The translations under genes were made by a program, and so were the position numbers. A DNA stretch of 64,000 nucleotides. Source: JAFGKK01 sp964521085 (GTDB lineage: Bacteria; Chloroflexota; Anaerolineae; Anaerolineales; RBG-16-64-43). Where the stretch lies: the NCBI GenBank assembly GCA_964521085.1, contig CAZFPL010000013.1:8038-72037 (forward strand), read 5' to 3'. The notes under the pieces were generated by a model that was not told the origin of the DNA, ran no database searches, and saw nothing but the letters and a program-made list of their open reading frames with translations. Shown here one piece after another: positions 19,612-27,855 of this stretch (the first letter of the stretch is position 1; each line of letters begins with the position of its first letter).

Positions 19612-19705
19612 CCGGTTTTAGAAACCATCGATGCGAGGCCAGCCCCGGCTTCTCATGGGCGGACTCGCATCGATAGGCAAGCCGAGTTTCTGAACCGAAG
19701 AAAGC
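19612..19705. other. Long stem-loop 3' of the lipoprotein gene
   Basis: Inner perfect arms ATCGATGCGAG / CTCGCATCGAT enclose about 35 bases. Outer arms CGGTTTTAGAAAC / GTTTCTGAACCG pair with one bulge. It lies between the stop of the minus-strand lipoprotein gene (19722) and the leuS promoter. There is no clear T tract, so it may be a structured 3' end, a repeat unit or a small RNA. Confidence 0.4.
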
Positions 19706-19721
19706 TGCTCGAATTACCCCG

Positions 19722-20561
19722 CTATGCCGGCTCCGGAAGGAACCGGATCGACCAATGCCAGCTCTCTCCATCCTCTCCGACGACAATATATTCGAAGGCG
19801 AATTCCTCGCCCTGCATCAATTGATCCCATGTCGTTGTAAAATAAGCGACCACCGCACCCCCGATCCCTCCAAACTCACCCGTTCCGATCTTTCCATCCC
19901 ATCGCAGGATCGCGCGCATCCCTTCGGGTGTGCCGATCTGGAATTTAATCACCGCCTTGCCGCCTCCCGTCACGGTCGGCGTGCTTGCAATCGGGGTAAT
20001 TTCAAATCCTTCCATGCCTTGCGGCGATACGATGGAAATGTGCACTGGGAAGGGATTCGGCCCCTCCGTCACCTTGCTCGGGTAGGAATCCGTCTCGGTC
20101 TCGAACATCGGGCAAATGTTGTAACCAAATATTTTGCCGGTGCCGGAAACCTGGAGATCCGCCATGGGAGCCTTGAACTCGGCGCCTTCCTTCAGCAAAC
20201 CACCGTACGGTCCCGGAAGGCTGTCTTTGGTGGGTCGCGCGAAAACGATCTTATGGAACTCCGAATCAAAATCCAGGTTTATGAGTCCCCCGGAGTTGGT
20301 ATACGGACCACATTGGGCTCCGGTAAAAACCCCGCCGACATAGATTCCATAGGGGACGGATTCCAGCACTGACGAGGTATTTCCCGACCCACCGCCTCCT
20401 GCGCCGCTGTTGTCGGAATCCCCGCCGGCGCCCAAAGCCGAGCCGGTCGGGGTTTCCTGCGCATCTCCAGCCGGTGAAATAAGCCCGGACAGGCTGCAGC
20501 CGAGCAGGAAGAGTACCGGCACCACGAGAAGACACGCTCGATTTGCTTTGTCACTTGCCAT
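19722..20561 (-). CDS. Lipoprotein, hypothetical
   Basis: A 279-residue exported lipoprotein of unknown role. The ATG at 20561 follows AAGGAGG at 6-base spacing; the longer reading from 20615 has no such site. The signal peptide LLVVPVLFLLGC gives a clear lipobox. A Gly/Ser/Asp-rich low-complexity linker follows (GGDSDNSGAGGGGSGN). The folded part contains GYNICPMFETETDSYPS and ends in an apparent beta-rich domain (WHWSIRFLPEPA). I know no family with this sequence. It has its own promoter and is a single-gene unit, divergent from the LuxR regulator gene. Confidence 0.65.
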   Translation of the reverse strand: MASDKANRACLLVVPVLFLLGCSLSGLISPAGDAQETPTGSALGAGGDSDNSGAGGGGSGNTSSVLESVPYGIYVGGVFTGAQCGPYTNSGGLINLDFDSEFHKIVFARPTKDSLPGPYGGLLKEGAEFKAPMADLQVSGTGKIFGYNICPMFETETDSYPSKVTEGPNPFPVHISIVSPQGMEGFEITPIASTPTVTGGGKAVIKFQIGTPEGMRAILRWDGKIGTGEFGGIGGAVVAYFTTTWDQLMQGEEFAFEYIVVGEDGESWHWSIRFLPEPA

Positions 20562-20594
20562 GTTAATCCTCCTTTTGATACTTTGGACTACTCC

Positions 20595-20622
20595 AGTATA
20601 CGGAATTCTCGCCAAAATCCAA
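20595..20622 (-). promoter_or_regulatory. Promoter of the lipoprotein gene
   Basis: Minus strand: -35 TTGGAT at 20622-20617, 16-base spacer, -10 TATACT at 20600-20595, about 20 bases before the ribosome-binding site. Confidence 0.6.
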
Positions 20623-20703
20623 CCGTGAAAACCTATAAAAAACCTCCAGAGAATCTTTGCTTTGCGAATTCCGCGGAATGAGAATCGCGATAGGCGGGGG
20701 ATG

Positions 20704-20709
20704 TATAAT
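20704..20709 (+). promoter_or_regulatory. -10 box of the LuxR regulator gene
   Basis: TATAAT 33 bases before the ATG at 20743. No -35 box matches well, and no ribosome-binding site precedes the ATG. Confidence 0.45.
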
Positions 20710-20742
20710 CAATCCGATTTTTCCACACTCCCATAAACCGTC

Positions 20743-23412
20743 ATGGCCGATGATCTGCTGGTGACCAAGCTGATACGCCCTCCCGTCCCGGCCGGATGGA
20801 TACCGCGCGAGCGGCTGTTCCTCCATTTGGACGATGGTCTTTCCCGACGGTTGACGCTTGTTTCCACTCCGCCCGGATTCGGGAAGACCACCCTGTTGAG
20901 TTCCTGGGCGTCGCGGTTGGAAATACCCGCCGCCTGGATCTCGCTCGATGAAGGCGACAACGATCTCTCGCGTTTCCTCGAATATCTGACCGCTGCGGTT
21001 CGGGGGGTCGACGCCGGCGCCGGCGAGCCGATCCCGCCGTTCCTGCAATCGACGCGCGAACGCGCACAGAGGGTGCTCACCGGTCTGCTTAATCGCCTGG
21101 CCGGCCAGACCACCCATTCCATCCTGATCCTCGACGATTACCATCTCATCCAGGAGGAAGGAGTGCACAAGGCGCTCCTCTACTTTTTGGAACATCTGCC
21201 GCCCACCATGCACTTGGTGATCTCCTCGAGGGCGGATCCCCCGTTTCCTCTGGCGCGGATGCGCGGCCGTGCCGAAGTCATCGAACTGCGACAGGATGAC
21301 CTGCGCTTGACGGCCGAAGAAACAGCCGCTTTTTTATCACAAACGATGCGGATCAACCTTGCCCCGGAGGATATCCAAACCCTGGCGGATTGCACCGAAG
21401 GCTGGATCGCCGGAATGCAGCTGGCGGCGGTCTCCATGCAGCGTGACGAAGATCCGGCCCGATGGATTCATACTATCGGAAGCGGAAACCGCTACATTCT
21501 GGATTATCTTATGGATGAGGTTTGGCGTCGGCAACCCGACGATGTCCGCACCTTCCTTTTACGGACGTCGCTGGTGGACCGTTTTTCCGTGGATTTATGC
21601 AACACGCTGACCGGCGGCGACAACGGGCGATCGATGCTGGAACGACTGGAAAACTCCAATCTGTTCATCACCCCGTTGGATGCCGAGCGTACATGGTATC
21701 GCTATCACCGATTGTTCGCCGATCTGCTGCGCCACCGCCTCCGGCAGGAGCGCCCGTCCGACATCCCCGGGTTGCATCGCGCCGCCGCCGCCTGGTTCGA
21801 AGGAAAAGGATTGATCGAAGAGGCGATTGAGCACTGCCTTTCTGTCGGCGAATACGAAAAAGCCGTACAGCTCATCCAGGATTCCGCCGAGGAAAACCTT
21901 GCCCGGGGCACGGTCATCACTTTCCTGCACCGCCTGGACCAGATCCCGATCGAAACACTCAACCGCCATCCGCTGCTTTGTATCTACCAGGCCTGGGCGT
22001 TTATTCAAAGCGGGCGGGCGGCCGCGGATGCGGAAGCCCGGTTACAGGCGGCCGAGCACAACGATCCCGGGGGGATCACGGCCGCCAAAGCGACGGCCGT
22101 GCGGGCGCTGGTGCAATACATCCGCGGCGACTTTCCGCTCTCCATCCGTCTGGCCGAGCAGGCGTTGGAAGGCATCCGCGAAGACAGCATACTCCTATGG
22201 AGCATTGCCGCCTTAAGCCTCGGTTCATCGCGCCTTGCGGAAGGCGATACGGAAGAGGGGTTGAGGGTTTATGCGGAGATCGCCCGCCGAGCCGAAAAAG
22301 CCGGCAATGCGGTCCTCGCCGCAATGGCGCTCGTGGGATCGGCCAAGCTGTGGATCCGGCGGGGCAAGCTGCATCAGGGATACTCGCTTGCCCGAAAAGC
22401 GTTGGAACTCGGAACCGACACGCAAGGCAAACAAACTCCCGCCGCCGGGCTTGCGTTTATCGTTCTCGGCGAACTGCATCGCGAATGGAACGACCTCGCC
22501 GCCGCCGAGAAGGAAATCCTCCAGGGAATCTCCCTCGTCCGCCATTGGTCGGAAGCCCGCCTCGTGGATGCCAGCCTCATCCAGGCGCGCATCCGCTTCA
22601 GCCGGGGCGACTGGAACGGCGTGCGAGAGACGTTGAAGGAAGCCCGACAGGCGGCGAGCCACACCCGCATAACGGAAGTCGACGATTTTGCCGTGGACAT
22701 GCAGCAGGCGCAAATGGATCTTGCTCAAGGCGATCGGGACAAAGTCCAGCGTTGGATCCGGGAGCGCAATGTGGAGAAGGACCACGGACCGGCGGACGTG
22801 CAGAAACGGGGAAACCCCGACGATTTGCACATGCGCAAGTACGAGCATTTGGTGCTGGCGCGTTTCTATATCTCCCGCAATCAGATCTCGAAGGCGCTGA
22901 GTCTGCTGGACGCCTGGCTTCCGGAACTGGAACGGCAGCAGCGCATGGATCTGGTCCTTCAGATTCTTGTCCTCAAAGCACTCGCCTGGCAGGCCGCAGG
23001 CGACCTCTCTAAGGCGTGTTCCCAATTGCAGCAGTCCTTAAAAATAAGCGAATCGGAAAGCTACATACGGTTGTTTGCGGACGAAGGAATCCCCATGGTA
23101 CGCCTGTTGCGCGAAATGGCCGCGCGCGGCCTCTCGTCCGAATACACGGAGAGGGTGTTGGCGGCTTGCGCTCCTGTGGAAACCGTTAAGGCGGGCAGAC
23201 CGAAGCCTGGATCGATGGAAATGCTGAGCAGACGGGAGATGGAGGTCCTGCGGCTTATCGCCGACGGGCTTTCAAATTTGGAGATCGCAAAGCGGCTGAC
23301 TCTTTCCCCCGGGACGGTTAAAGTCCACACCCGGAACATCTACGACAAACTCGGCGTGAAGAGCCGGACCCAGGCGCTGGCGAAAGCCAAAGCCGCCGGG
23401 CTGCTCTCCTGA
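20743..23412 (+). CDS. MalT-like LuxR-family ATP-dependent transcriptional regulator
   Basis: An 889-residue STAND-type activator. The NTPase domain has Walker A STPPGFGKTTLL near residue 45 and Walker B SILILDDYHLI near 130, followed by the winged-helix relay (LADCTEGWIAGMQLAA). Residues about 400-800 are helical TPR-like repeats that in MalT relatives bind the inducer. The C-terminal LuxR DNA-binding domain (about 820-889) has LSRREMEVLRLIADGLSNLE and VKVHTRNIYDKLGVKSRTQA. These proteins oligomerise on ligand plus ATP and activate nearby genes. The nearest candidate targets are the small protein, phosphotransferase and efflux genes immediately downstream in the same direction; that link is inference. 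Confidence 0.93.
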   Translation: MADDLLVTKLIRPPVPAGWIPRERLFLHLDDGLSRRLTLVSTPPGFGKTTLLSSWASRLEIPAAWISLDEGDNDLSRFLEYLTAAVRGVDAGAGEPIPPFLQSTRERAQRVLTGLLNRLAGQTTHSILILDDYHLIQEEGVHKALLYFLEHLPPTMHLVISSRADPPFPLARMRGRAEVIELRQDDLRLTAEETAAFLSQTMRINLAPEDIQTLADCTEGWIAGMQLAAVSMQRDEDPARWIHTIGSGNRYILDYLMDEVWRRQPDDVRTFLLRTSLVDRFSVDLCNTLTGGDNGRSMLERLENSNLFITPLDAERTWYRYHRLFADLLRHRLRQERPSDIPGLHRAAAAWFEGKGLIEEAIEHCLSVGEYEKAVQLIQDSAEENLARGTVITFLHRLDQIPIETLNRHPLLCIYQAWAFIQSGRAAADAEARLQAAEHNDPGGITAAKATAVRALVQYIRGDFPLSIRLAEQALEGIREDSILLWSIAALSLGSSRLAEGDTEEGLRVYAEIARRAEKAGNAVLAAMALVGSAKLWIRRGKLHQGYSLARKALELGTDTQGKQTPAAGLAFIVLGELHREWNDLAAAEKEILQGISLVRHWSEARLVDASLIQARIRFSRGDWNGVRETLKEARQAASHTRITEVDDFAVDMQQAQMDLAQGDRDKVQRWIRERNVEKDHGPADVQKRGNPDDLHMRKYEHLVLARFYISRNQISKALSLLDAWLPELERQQRMDLVLQILVLKALAWQAAGDLSKACSQLQQSLKISESESYIRLFADEGIPMVRLLREMAARGLSSEYTERVLAACAPVETVKAGRPKPGSMEMLSRREMEVLRLIADGLSNLEIAKRLTLSPGTVKVHTRNIYDKLGVKSRTQALAKAKAAGLLS

Positions 23413-23480
23413 CGGAATATCCCCGGAAAATACCACCGCATCTACCACTTTTGGCAGATAGCAGATCCCTCCTATTCCCT

Positions 23481-23486
23481 TACACT
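23481..23486 (+). promoter_or_regulatory. -10 box before the small protein-phosphotransferase pair
   Basis: TACACT, the same hexamer used by the two downstream diguanylate cyclase genes. The start point near 23493 would leave the GGAG-led ATG at 23515 as the first translated start. Confidence 0.35.
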
Positions 23487-23514
23487 GGATATGCAACAGA
23501 CTGGAGACGCCCGC

Positions 23515-23814
23515 ATGGGAAGAAAGCAAGCACCTGAGGTATCCATCCGCCAGCCAAGGAAGACTGGACATCCGGCGGAATATGAGATCCAAACCGAGGG
23601 AAAGCTGGACCCCGGCTGGTCGGAATGGTTTCCAGGGATGAGAATCGTATCCGAAGAGGCAACGCCCGATGCCACCGAGACAATCCTGCGCGGCTTCGTG
23701 CCGGATCAATCCGCATTGCGCGGCATTCTGTGCAAATTATGGGATTTGGGATTGACCATCCTTCGCGTGGAACAACGTCCAGCAGGTGAAGACGAGAGGA
23801 GAAAATCCTCATGA
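23515..23814 (+). CDS. Small conserved protein coupled to the PEP-utilising enzyme
   Basis: A 99-residue protein with start at 23515 (MGRKQAPEVSIR), chosen because GGAG lies 8 bases upstream; an ATG at 23491 is possible. It has the compact pattern LDPGWSEWFPGM ... DQSALRGILCKLWDLGLTI seen in short conserved hypotheticals I recall from Chloroflexota. No catalytic motif is evident. The gene overlaps the next by ATGA, so it is translated together with the large enzyme and may be an accessory or regulator of it. Confidence 0.6.
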   Translation: MGRKQAPEVSIRQPRKTGHPAEYEIQTEGKLDPGWSEWFPGMRIVSEEATPDATETILRGFVPDQSALRGILCKLWDLGLTILRVEQRPAGEDERRKSS

Positions 23815-26474
23815 CCGAACCGAAGACCACCAAGCCGTCAGGCGCCATGGGATATATCACTCCGCTCTCCGCAGGCCATTTGACGCTGGAGTCCGTCGGC
23901 GGGAAAGGCTATTCGCTATCCCGGATGGTTGCGGCCGGCCTGCCTGTGCCGGACGGTTTTTGCGTCACCACCGACGCATACCAGCGGTTCGTCGCCGACA
24001 ACGACCTCTCGAAAGCCATCCTCACCGCATTGCAGTCGGCGGACGCGGATAACCCCGCGACTCTCGAGGAATGCTTGCGGACGGTTCAAAACGCATTTCT
24101 CGCCGCCCCGATACCAAGCGCCATCGCCGAATCAGTGGCGCTCGCGTATGGAAAGTTGGGCGGTCAGGATACCGCCGTCGCCGTGCGGTCTTCGGCCACG
24201 GCGGAGGATCTGCCCAACCTCTCGTTCGCCGGTCAGCAGGAAACCTTCCTTAATGTACGCGGAACGGCCGCCGTGCTGGACGCCGTCCGGCGTTGCTGGG
24301 CTTCCCTATGGACGGCACGCGCGATCAGCTACCGGATCCGCCACCGCATTGATCATGCAGACGTCAGCCTGGCGGCCGTGGTGCAGCTACTGATACCCGC
24401 CGAGGTTTCGGGTGTGCTCTTCACCGCCAACCCTCTCAGCGGACGACGGGATCAGGCGATGATCAACGCCGCCTGGGGTTTGGGGGAGTCCGTCGTAGGC
24501 GGTTTGGTATCTCCGGATACGATCACCATGGATAAAACCCGCAGCAAGGTGCTTTCACGGCAGGTCGCCGATAAACAGACCATGACGGTGCTCCTGGAAA
24601 ACGGTACCGAAGAGCGGCCGGTGCCTGAGAAGATTCGACGGAAGCCGACGCTGACCGACCGTCAAGCGGCGGAACTGGTAAAGCTCGGATCGAAAGTGGA
24701 GCGCATGTACGGCTCGCCGATGGATATCGAATGGGCGATCCGGGGAGGGAAAATCCACCTGCTGCAAGCCAGGCCGGTCACCGCCCTCCCGCACCAGGAA
24801 GGGCCGTCACAGGCGTGGGAGCTGCCCGATCCCAAGGGGCAATACATGCGTGGAAGCATCGTAGAGTTGCTGCCCAACCCGCTCAGCCCGTTGTTTACCA
24901 CAATGGGGATCCGGTTCTTCATCGAAGGCAACCGCACGATGGCCAAGGATCTCTTCGGTTCCGAGTCGGTCATTCCGGAGAATTACCTTCTGGGAATCGG
25001 CGGATTCGCCTATATGAAGGTCAGTTACACGCCGGCCGAGTGGTGGGCGATGCTGCGGTACATGGTACCCAGCATGCCGCGCATGATGCGCGAGGGCGTT
25101 CCCTACTGGCGCAACGTGGGTCTGCCGAGATATCAGGAAGCCATCGCGCGCTGGGAAGGTAAATCGCTTCCCGGACTCACCGCGGGAGAGCTTTTGGCCG
25201 GCGCGCGCGACGTGTTAAACGGATATGCCGTGCATCTCGGCGCGCTGATGGCCAGCACGATGGGTCCTTCCGCAGGCAGCGAGGGCTTGTTCACGCAGGT
25301 CTACAACAAAATCGCAAAGCGCGAGGGCGATCCGGAAGCGCCCGTATTCCTGATGGGCTTCGAAAACGCGCCGCTTCGTGCGGAAAAGAACCTCTACGAT
25401 CTGGCGGTATGGTCTAAGGATCGGGGGATGCTGACCGCTCATCTTGCCGCCGGTACCGCCGAGGAAATCGCCGCCGAGTTTTCCAATGGAATTTGCCCGT
25501 CGGAGGTCCCCGCGCCCGATTGGGGGGAATGGAGGCGCATCTTGGCCGATCACCTCAAACGGTTCGGGTATGCCATTTACGATATGGATTTTGCATGCCC
25601 TCTGCCGGCCGATGACCCTGCGCCGATCGTGGAAATCCTCCGCCGGTACATCGCGGGAGAAATCCGAAGCCCTTACGAACGGGAGCGGGAATTAAAAGAT
25701 GCGCGCGAGAAAGCGGTGGCGGATGCCCGCGCCCACCTGAAGGGGTTGAAACGCTGGGCGTTCGAAAAATCCCTTAAGTGGGCGCAATCACAGGCTCCGT
25801 TGCGGGAGGATGGAATTGCCGAGATCGGACTGGGCTATCCTCTCCTGCGCCGGCTGCTGTTCGAACTGGGCGGACGGCTGGCGCAAGCCGGGATGATCTC
25901 CGGATCAGACAAAATCTTCTGGCTGGAGGAATCTGAGTTGGAATCCGCGGCGGCCGCCCTGGACCGCGGCGAAGCGCTGCCGGATCACAGGGAATCGGTC
26001 CGCCGGCGGATTGCCCAGTGGAAGGTCCGCAAGGCAATCGTCCCGCCGCCGATGCTTCCTCCTTCCAGCAAATTCATGGGGATCAGCACCGAAGGCTGGT
26101 TGACTGCGACCGAGGGCGAACAGGGAACGAACACACTCAAGGGCATCGGCACCAGCGCCGGGGTGGTCACCGCGCCTGCGCGTGTGTTGCACGGGCCAGA
26201 GGATTTCGATCAGATGAAATCCGGCGATGTGCTGGTGGCCGCGATCACCACTCCCGCCTGGACGCCGCTTTTCAGCATCGCATCCGCCGTGGTGACGGAT
26301 ATCGGCGGGCCGCTCAGCCACAGTTCGATCGTGGCGCGCGAGTACGGGATCCCCGCCGTGCTGGGGACCGGCGTGGCGACCCGGCGGATTCGCAGCGGGC
26401 AGACCGTCACCGTCGACGGTGGTGCGGGGACCGTTCGGCTTGGGGAAGTGGGACAGCGATCACCGGTCGCGTGA
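23811..26474 (+). CDS. PEP synthase-like phosphotransferase with rifampicin-phosphotransferase-like domain order
   Basis: An 887-residue enzyme of the PEP-synthase/pyruvate-phosphate-dikinase superfamily. Residues 1-330 form the ATP-grasp domain (GGKGYSLSRMVAAGLPVPDG, RSSATAEDLPNLSFAGQQET). A roughly 450-residue middle domain follows (SIVELLPNPLSPLFT). The swivelling phosphohistidine domain is at the very C-terminus, with TDIGGPLSHSSIVAREYGIP near 825. The PEP/pyruvate-binding TIM barrel is missing. True PEP synthase has that barrel after the histidine domain, whereas rifampicin phosphotransferase (Rph) has this ATP-grasp, substrate domain, His-domain order. So it more likely moves phosphate from ATP to a small molecule. 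Overlap with the small gene upstream and an efflux pump downstream fit a drug-handling or metabolite-modifying unit. Confidence 0.8.
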   Translation: MTEPKTTKPSGAMGYITPLSAGHLTLESVGGKGYSLSRMVAAGLPVPDGFCVTTDAYQRFVADNDLSKAILTALQSADADNPATLEECLRTVQNAFLAAPIPSAIAESVALAYGKLGGQDTAVAVRSSATAEDLPNLSFAGQQETFLNVRGTAAVLDAVRRCWASLWTARAISYRIRHRIDHADVSLAAVVQLLIPAEVSGVLFTANPLSGRRDQAMINAAWGLGESVVGGLVSPDTITMDKTRSKVLSRQVADKQTMTVLLENGTEERPVPEKIRRKPTLTDRQAAELVKLGSKVERMYGSPMDIEWAIRGGKIHLLQARPVTALPHQEGPSQAWELPDPKGQYMRGSIVELLPNPLSPLFTTMGIRFFIEGNRTMAKDLFGSESVIPENYLLGIGGFAYMKVSYTPAEWWAMLRYMVPSMPRMMREGVPYWRNVGLPRYQEAIARWEGKSLPGLTAGELLAGARDVLNGYAVHLGALMASTMGPSAGSEGLFTQVYNKIAKREGDPEAPVFLMGFENAPLRAEKNLYDLAVWSKDRGMLTAHLAAGTAEEIAAEFSNGICPSEVPAPDWGEWRRILADHLKRFGYAIYDMDFACPLPADDPAPIVEILRRYIAGEIRSPYERERELKDAREKAVADARAHLKGLKRWAFEKSLKWAQSQAPLREDGIAEIGLGYPLLRRLLFELGGRLAQAGMISGSDKIFWLEESELESAAAALDRGEALPDHRESVRRRIAQWKVRKAIVPPPMLPPSSKFMGISTEGWLTATEGEQGTNTLKGIGTSAGVVTAPARVLHGPEDFDQMKSGDVLVAAITTPAWTPLFSIASAVVTDIGGPLSHSSIVAREYGIPAVLGTGVATRRIRSGQTVTVDGGAGTVRLGEVGQRSPVA

Positions 26475-26513
26475 GAAAAACACTCTCCGCTTCTCCCACA
26501 AGGGAGTCGAACG

Positions 26514-27713
26514 ATGCTCACGGGTTTGAATAAAAACGTTGCCATCCTTTCCTTGACCCTGGTCGTCGTCTCGCTCGGATTCGGGATGGTCATCCCGGTC
26601 TTCCCTTTCCTGATCACGGACCTGGGAGGCGGCGGAACCGAGCTCGGCCTGCTCGTGGCGGTCGCCGCAATGACCGAACTCATCTTCGGACCTTTTTGGG
26701 GCGGCGTTTCCGACCGGATCGGACGCAAGCCGGTGCTTGCGCTGGGGATGTTCGGGTATGCGGTTTCGCTGATCCTCTTCGGGATTGCATCCGAGATGTG
26801 GATGTTGTTCCTTTTCCGCGCACTTTCCGGCGTGCTGACTGCGGCAGCCGCCTCCAGCGCGATGGCCTACATCGGCGACAGCATCCCGCAGAAGGAACGC
26901 GGCGGCGGGATGGGGATCCTCGGCGCGGCGGGCGGATTGGGTTTGATCCTCGGTCCGGGGTTCGGCGGTTGGCTGGGGGCCGATTCGCTTGCCACTCCGT
27001 TCTTTGTCGGCGCGGCGATCGCGTTCGCAACGGTCCCGCTGGTGCTGTTCCTCTTGCCCGAATCGCTGCCCGCCGGCGCCCGCCGAAAGGAAGACGGGCA
27101 ACCCCATCCCCGCGCAAAGCAAAACCTCGTTCCTCCACTTCTCGGTCCGATCGGCATCCTGCTGTTCCTGGCATTCCTGGCAAGCTTCGGCCTGGCGAAC
27201 TTCGAGGCGGTCTTCGGTTTATACGGATTGAATAAATTCCAATTCGGTCCGGCGGAAGTGGGAACGATCCTTACCGTTGTCGGGCTGGTTTCGACGCTGG
27301 GAAAAATCTTCACCGGCGCGCTCACCATCCGCTGGGGCGACTCCGCAGTGATTAAAACCTCCCTGCTGGCCGGATCGATCGGATTTCTTGTGCTCCTCGC
27401 GGCCAACTCCTACCCGACCATCCTGCTGGCAACCGGTTTCTTCATCCTTTCGAAAACCTTCCTGCGGCCGTCGGTCCTTTCCCTCACCTCCCGGCGCACG
27501 ACCCTCGGGCAAGGAATCACGATGGGATTGAGCAACTCTTCGATGAGCCTGGGCCGCATCGTCGGCCCGATCTGGGCGGGGATCGCGTTCGATTTCAATT
27601 TTGATTATCCATACCTCTCGGGTGCGGCGATCCTCTTTATCGGATTCCTCATAAGCCTGGCATCGCTGGCAGCCCCTGCCGACTCATCCGTTGAAATTCC
27701 CAAATCCCCGTAA
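26514..27713 (+). CDS. MFS transporter, TetA/multidrug efflux type
   Basis: A 399-residue permease with about 12 hydrophobic segments. MFS motif A is present between helices 2 and 3 as GVSDRIGRKPVLALG. The N-terminal half (FGMVIPVFPFLITDLG) and the GxxxGPxxGG element in helix 5 (GLILGPGFGGWLG) are typical of drug:H+ antiporters of the TetA/Bcr group. It is expected in the cytoplasmic membrane. The gene starts 39 bases after the phosphotransferase gene, so inactivation and export of one compound is plausible; substrates are unknown. Confidence 0.88.
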   Translation: MLTGLNKNVAILSLTLVVVSLGFGMVIPVFPFLITDLGGGGTELGLLVAVAAMTELIFGPFWGGVSDRIGRKPVLALGMFGYAVSLILFGIASEMWMLFLFRALSGVLTAAAASSAMAYIGDSIPQKERGGGMGILGAAGGLGLILGPGFGGWLGADSLATPFFVGAAIAFATVPLVLFLLPESLPAGARRKEDGQPHPRAKQNLVPPLLGPIGILLFLAFLASFGLANFEAVFGLYGLNKFQFGPAEVGTILTVVGLVSTLGKIFTGALTIRWGDSAVIKTSLLAGSIGFLVLLAANSYPTILLATGFFILSKTFLRPSVLSLTSRRTTLGQGITMGLSNSSMSLGRIVGPIWAGIAFDFNFDYPYLSGAAILFIGFLISLASLAAPADSSVEIPKSP

Positions 27714-27786
27714 TCCCTTGATGAACGCAGGCGAAAACGGCGAGGATTCCTTCCGCCGTGATTGCGGATTGCAACCGCTGCCTGCG

Positions 27787-27815
27787 AGTTGAGCAGTCCG
27801 CCAAAACGACGTACA
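27787..27815 (+). promoter_or_regulatory. Promoter of diguanylate cyclase A
   Basis: -35 TTGAGC (27787-27792), 17-base spacer, -10 TACACT (27810-27815). The same layout precedes the paralogue at 30083-30111. Confidence 0.65.
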
Positions 27816-27855
27816 CTAATCCCGGAACCCTGGTCCGCCGAACACGAGGTGCAGC

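Noticed and set aside
23811..26474. Annotating the large enzyme as ordinary PEP synthase
   Set aside because: The phosphohistidine domain is at the very C-terminus and the PEP/pyruvate TIM barrel that follows it in PEP synthase is missing.
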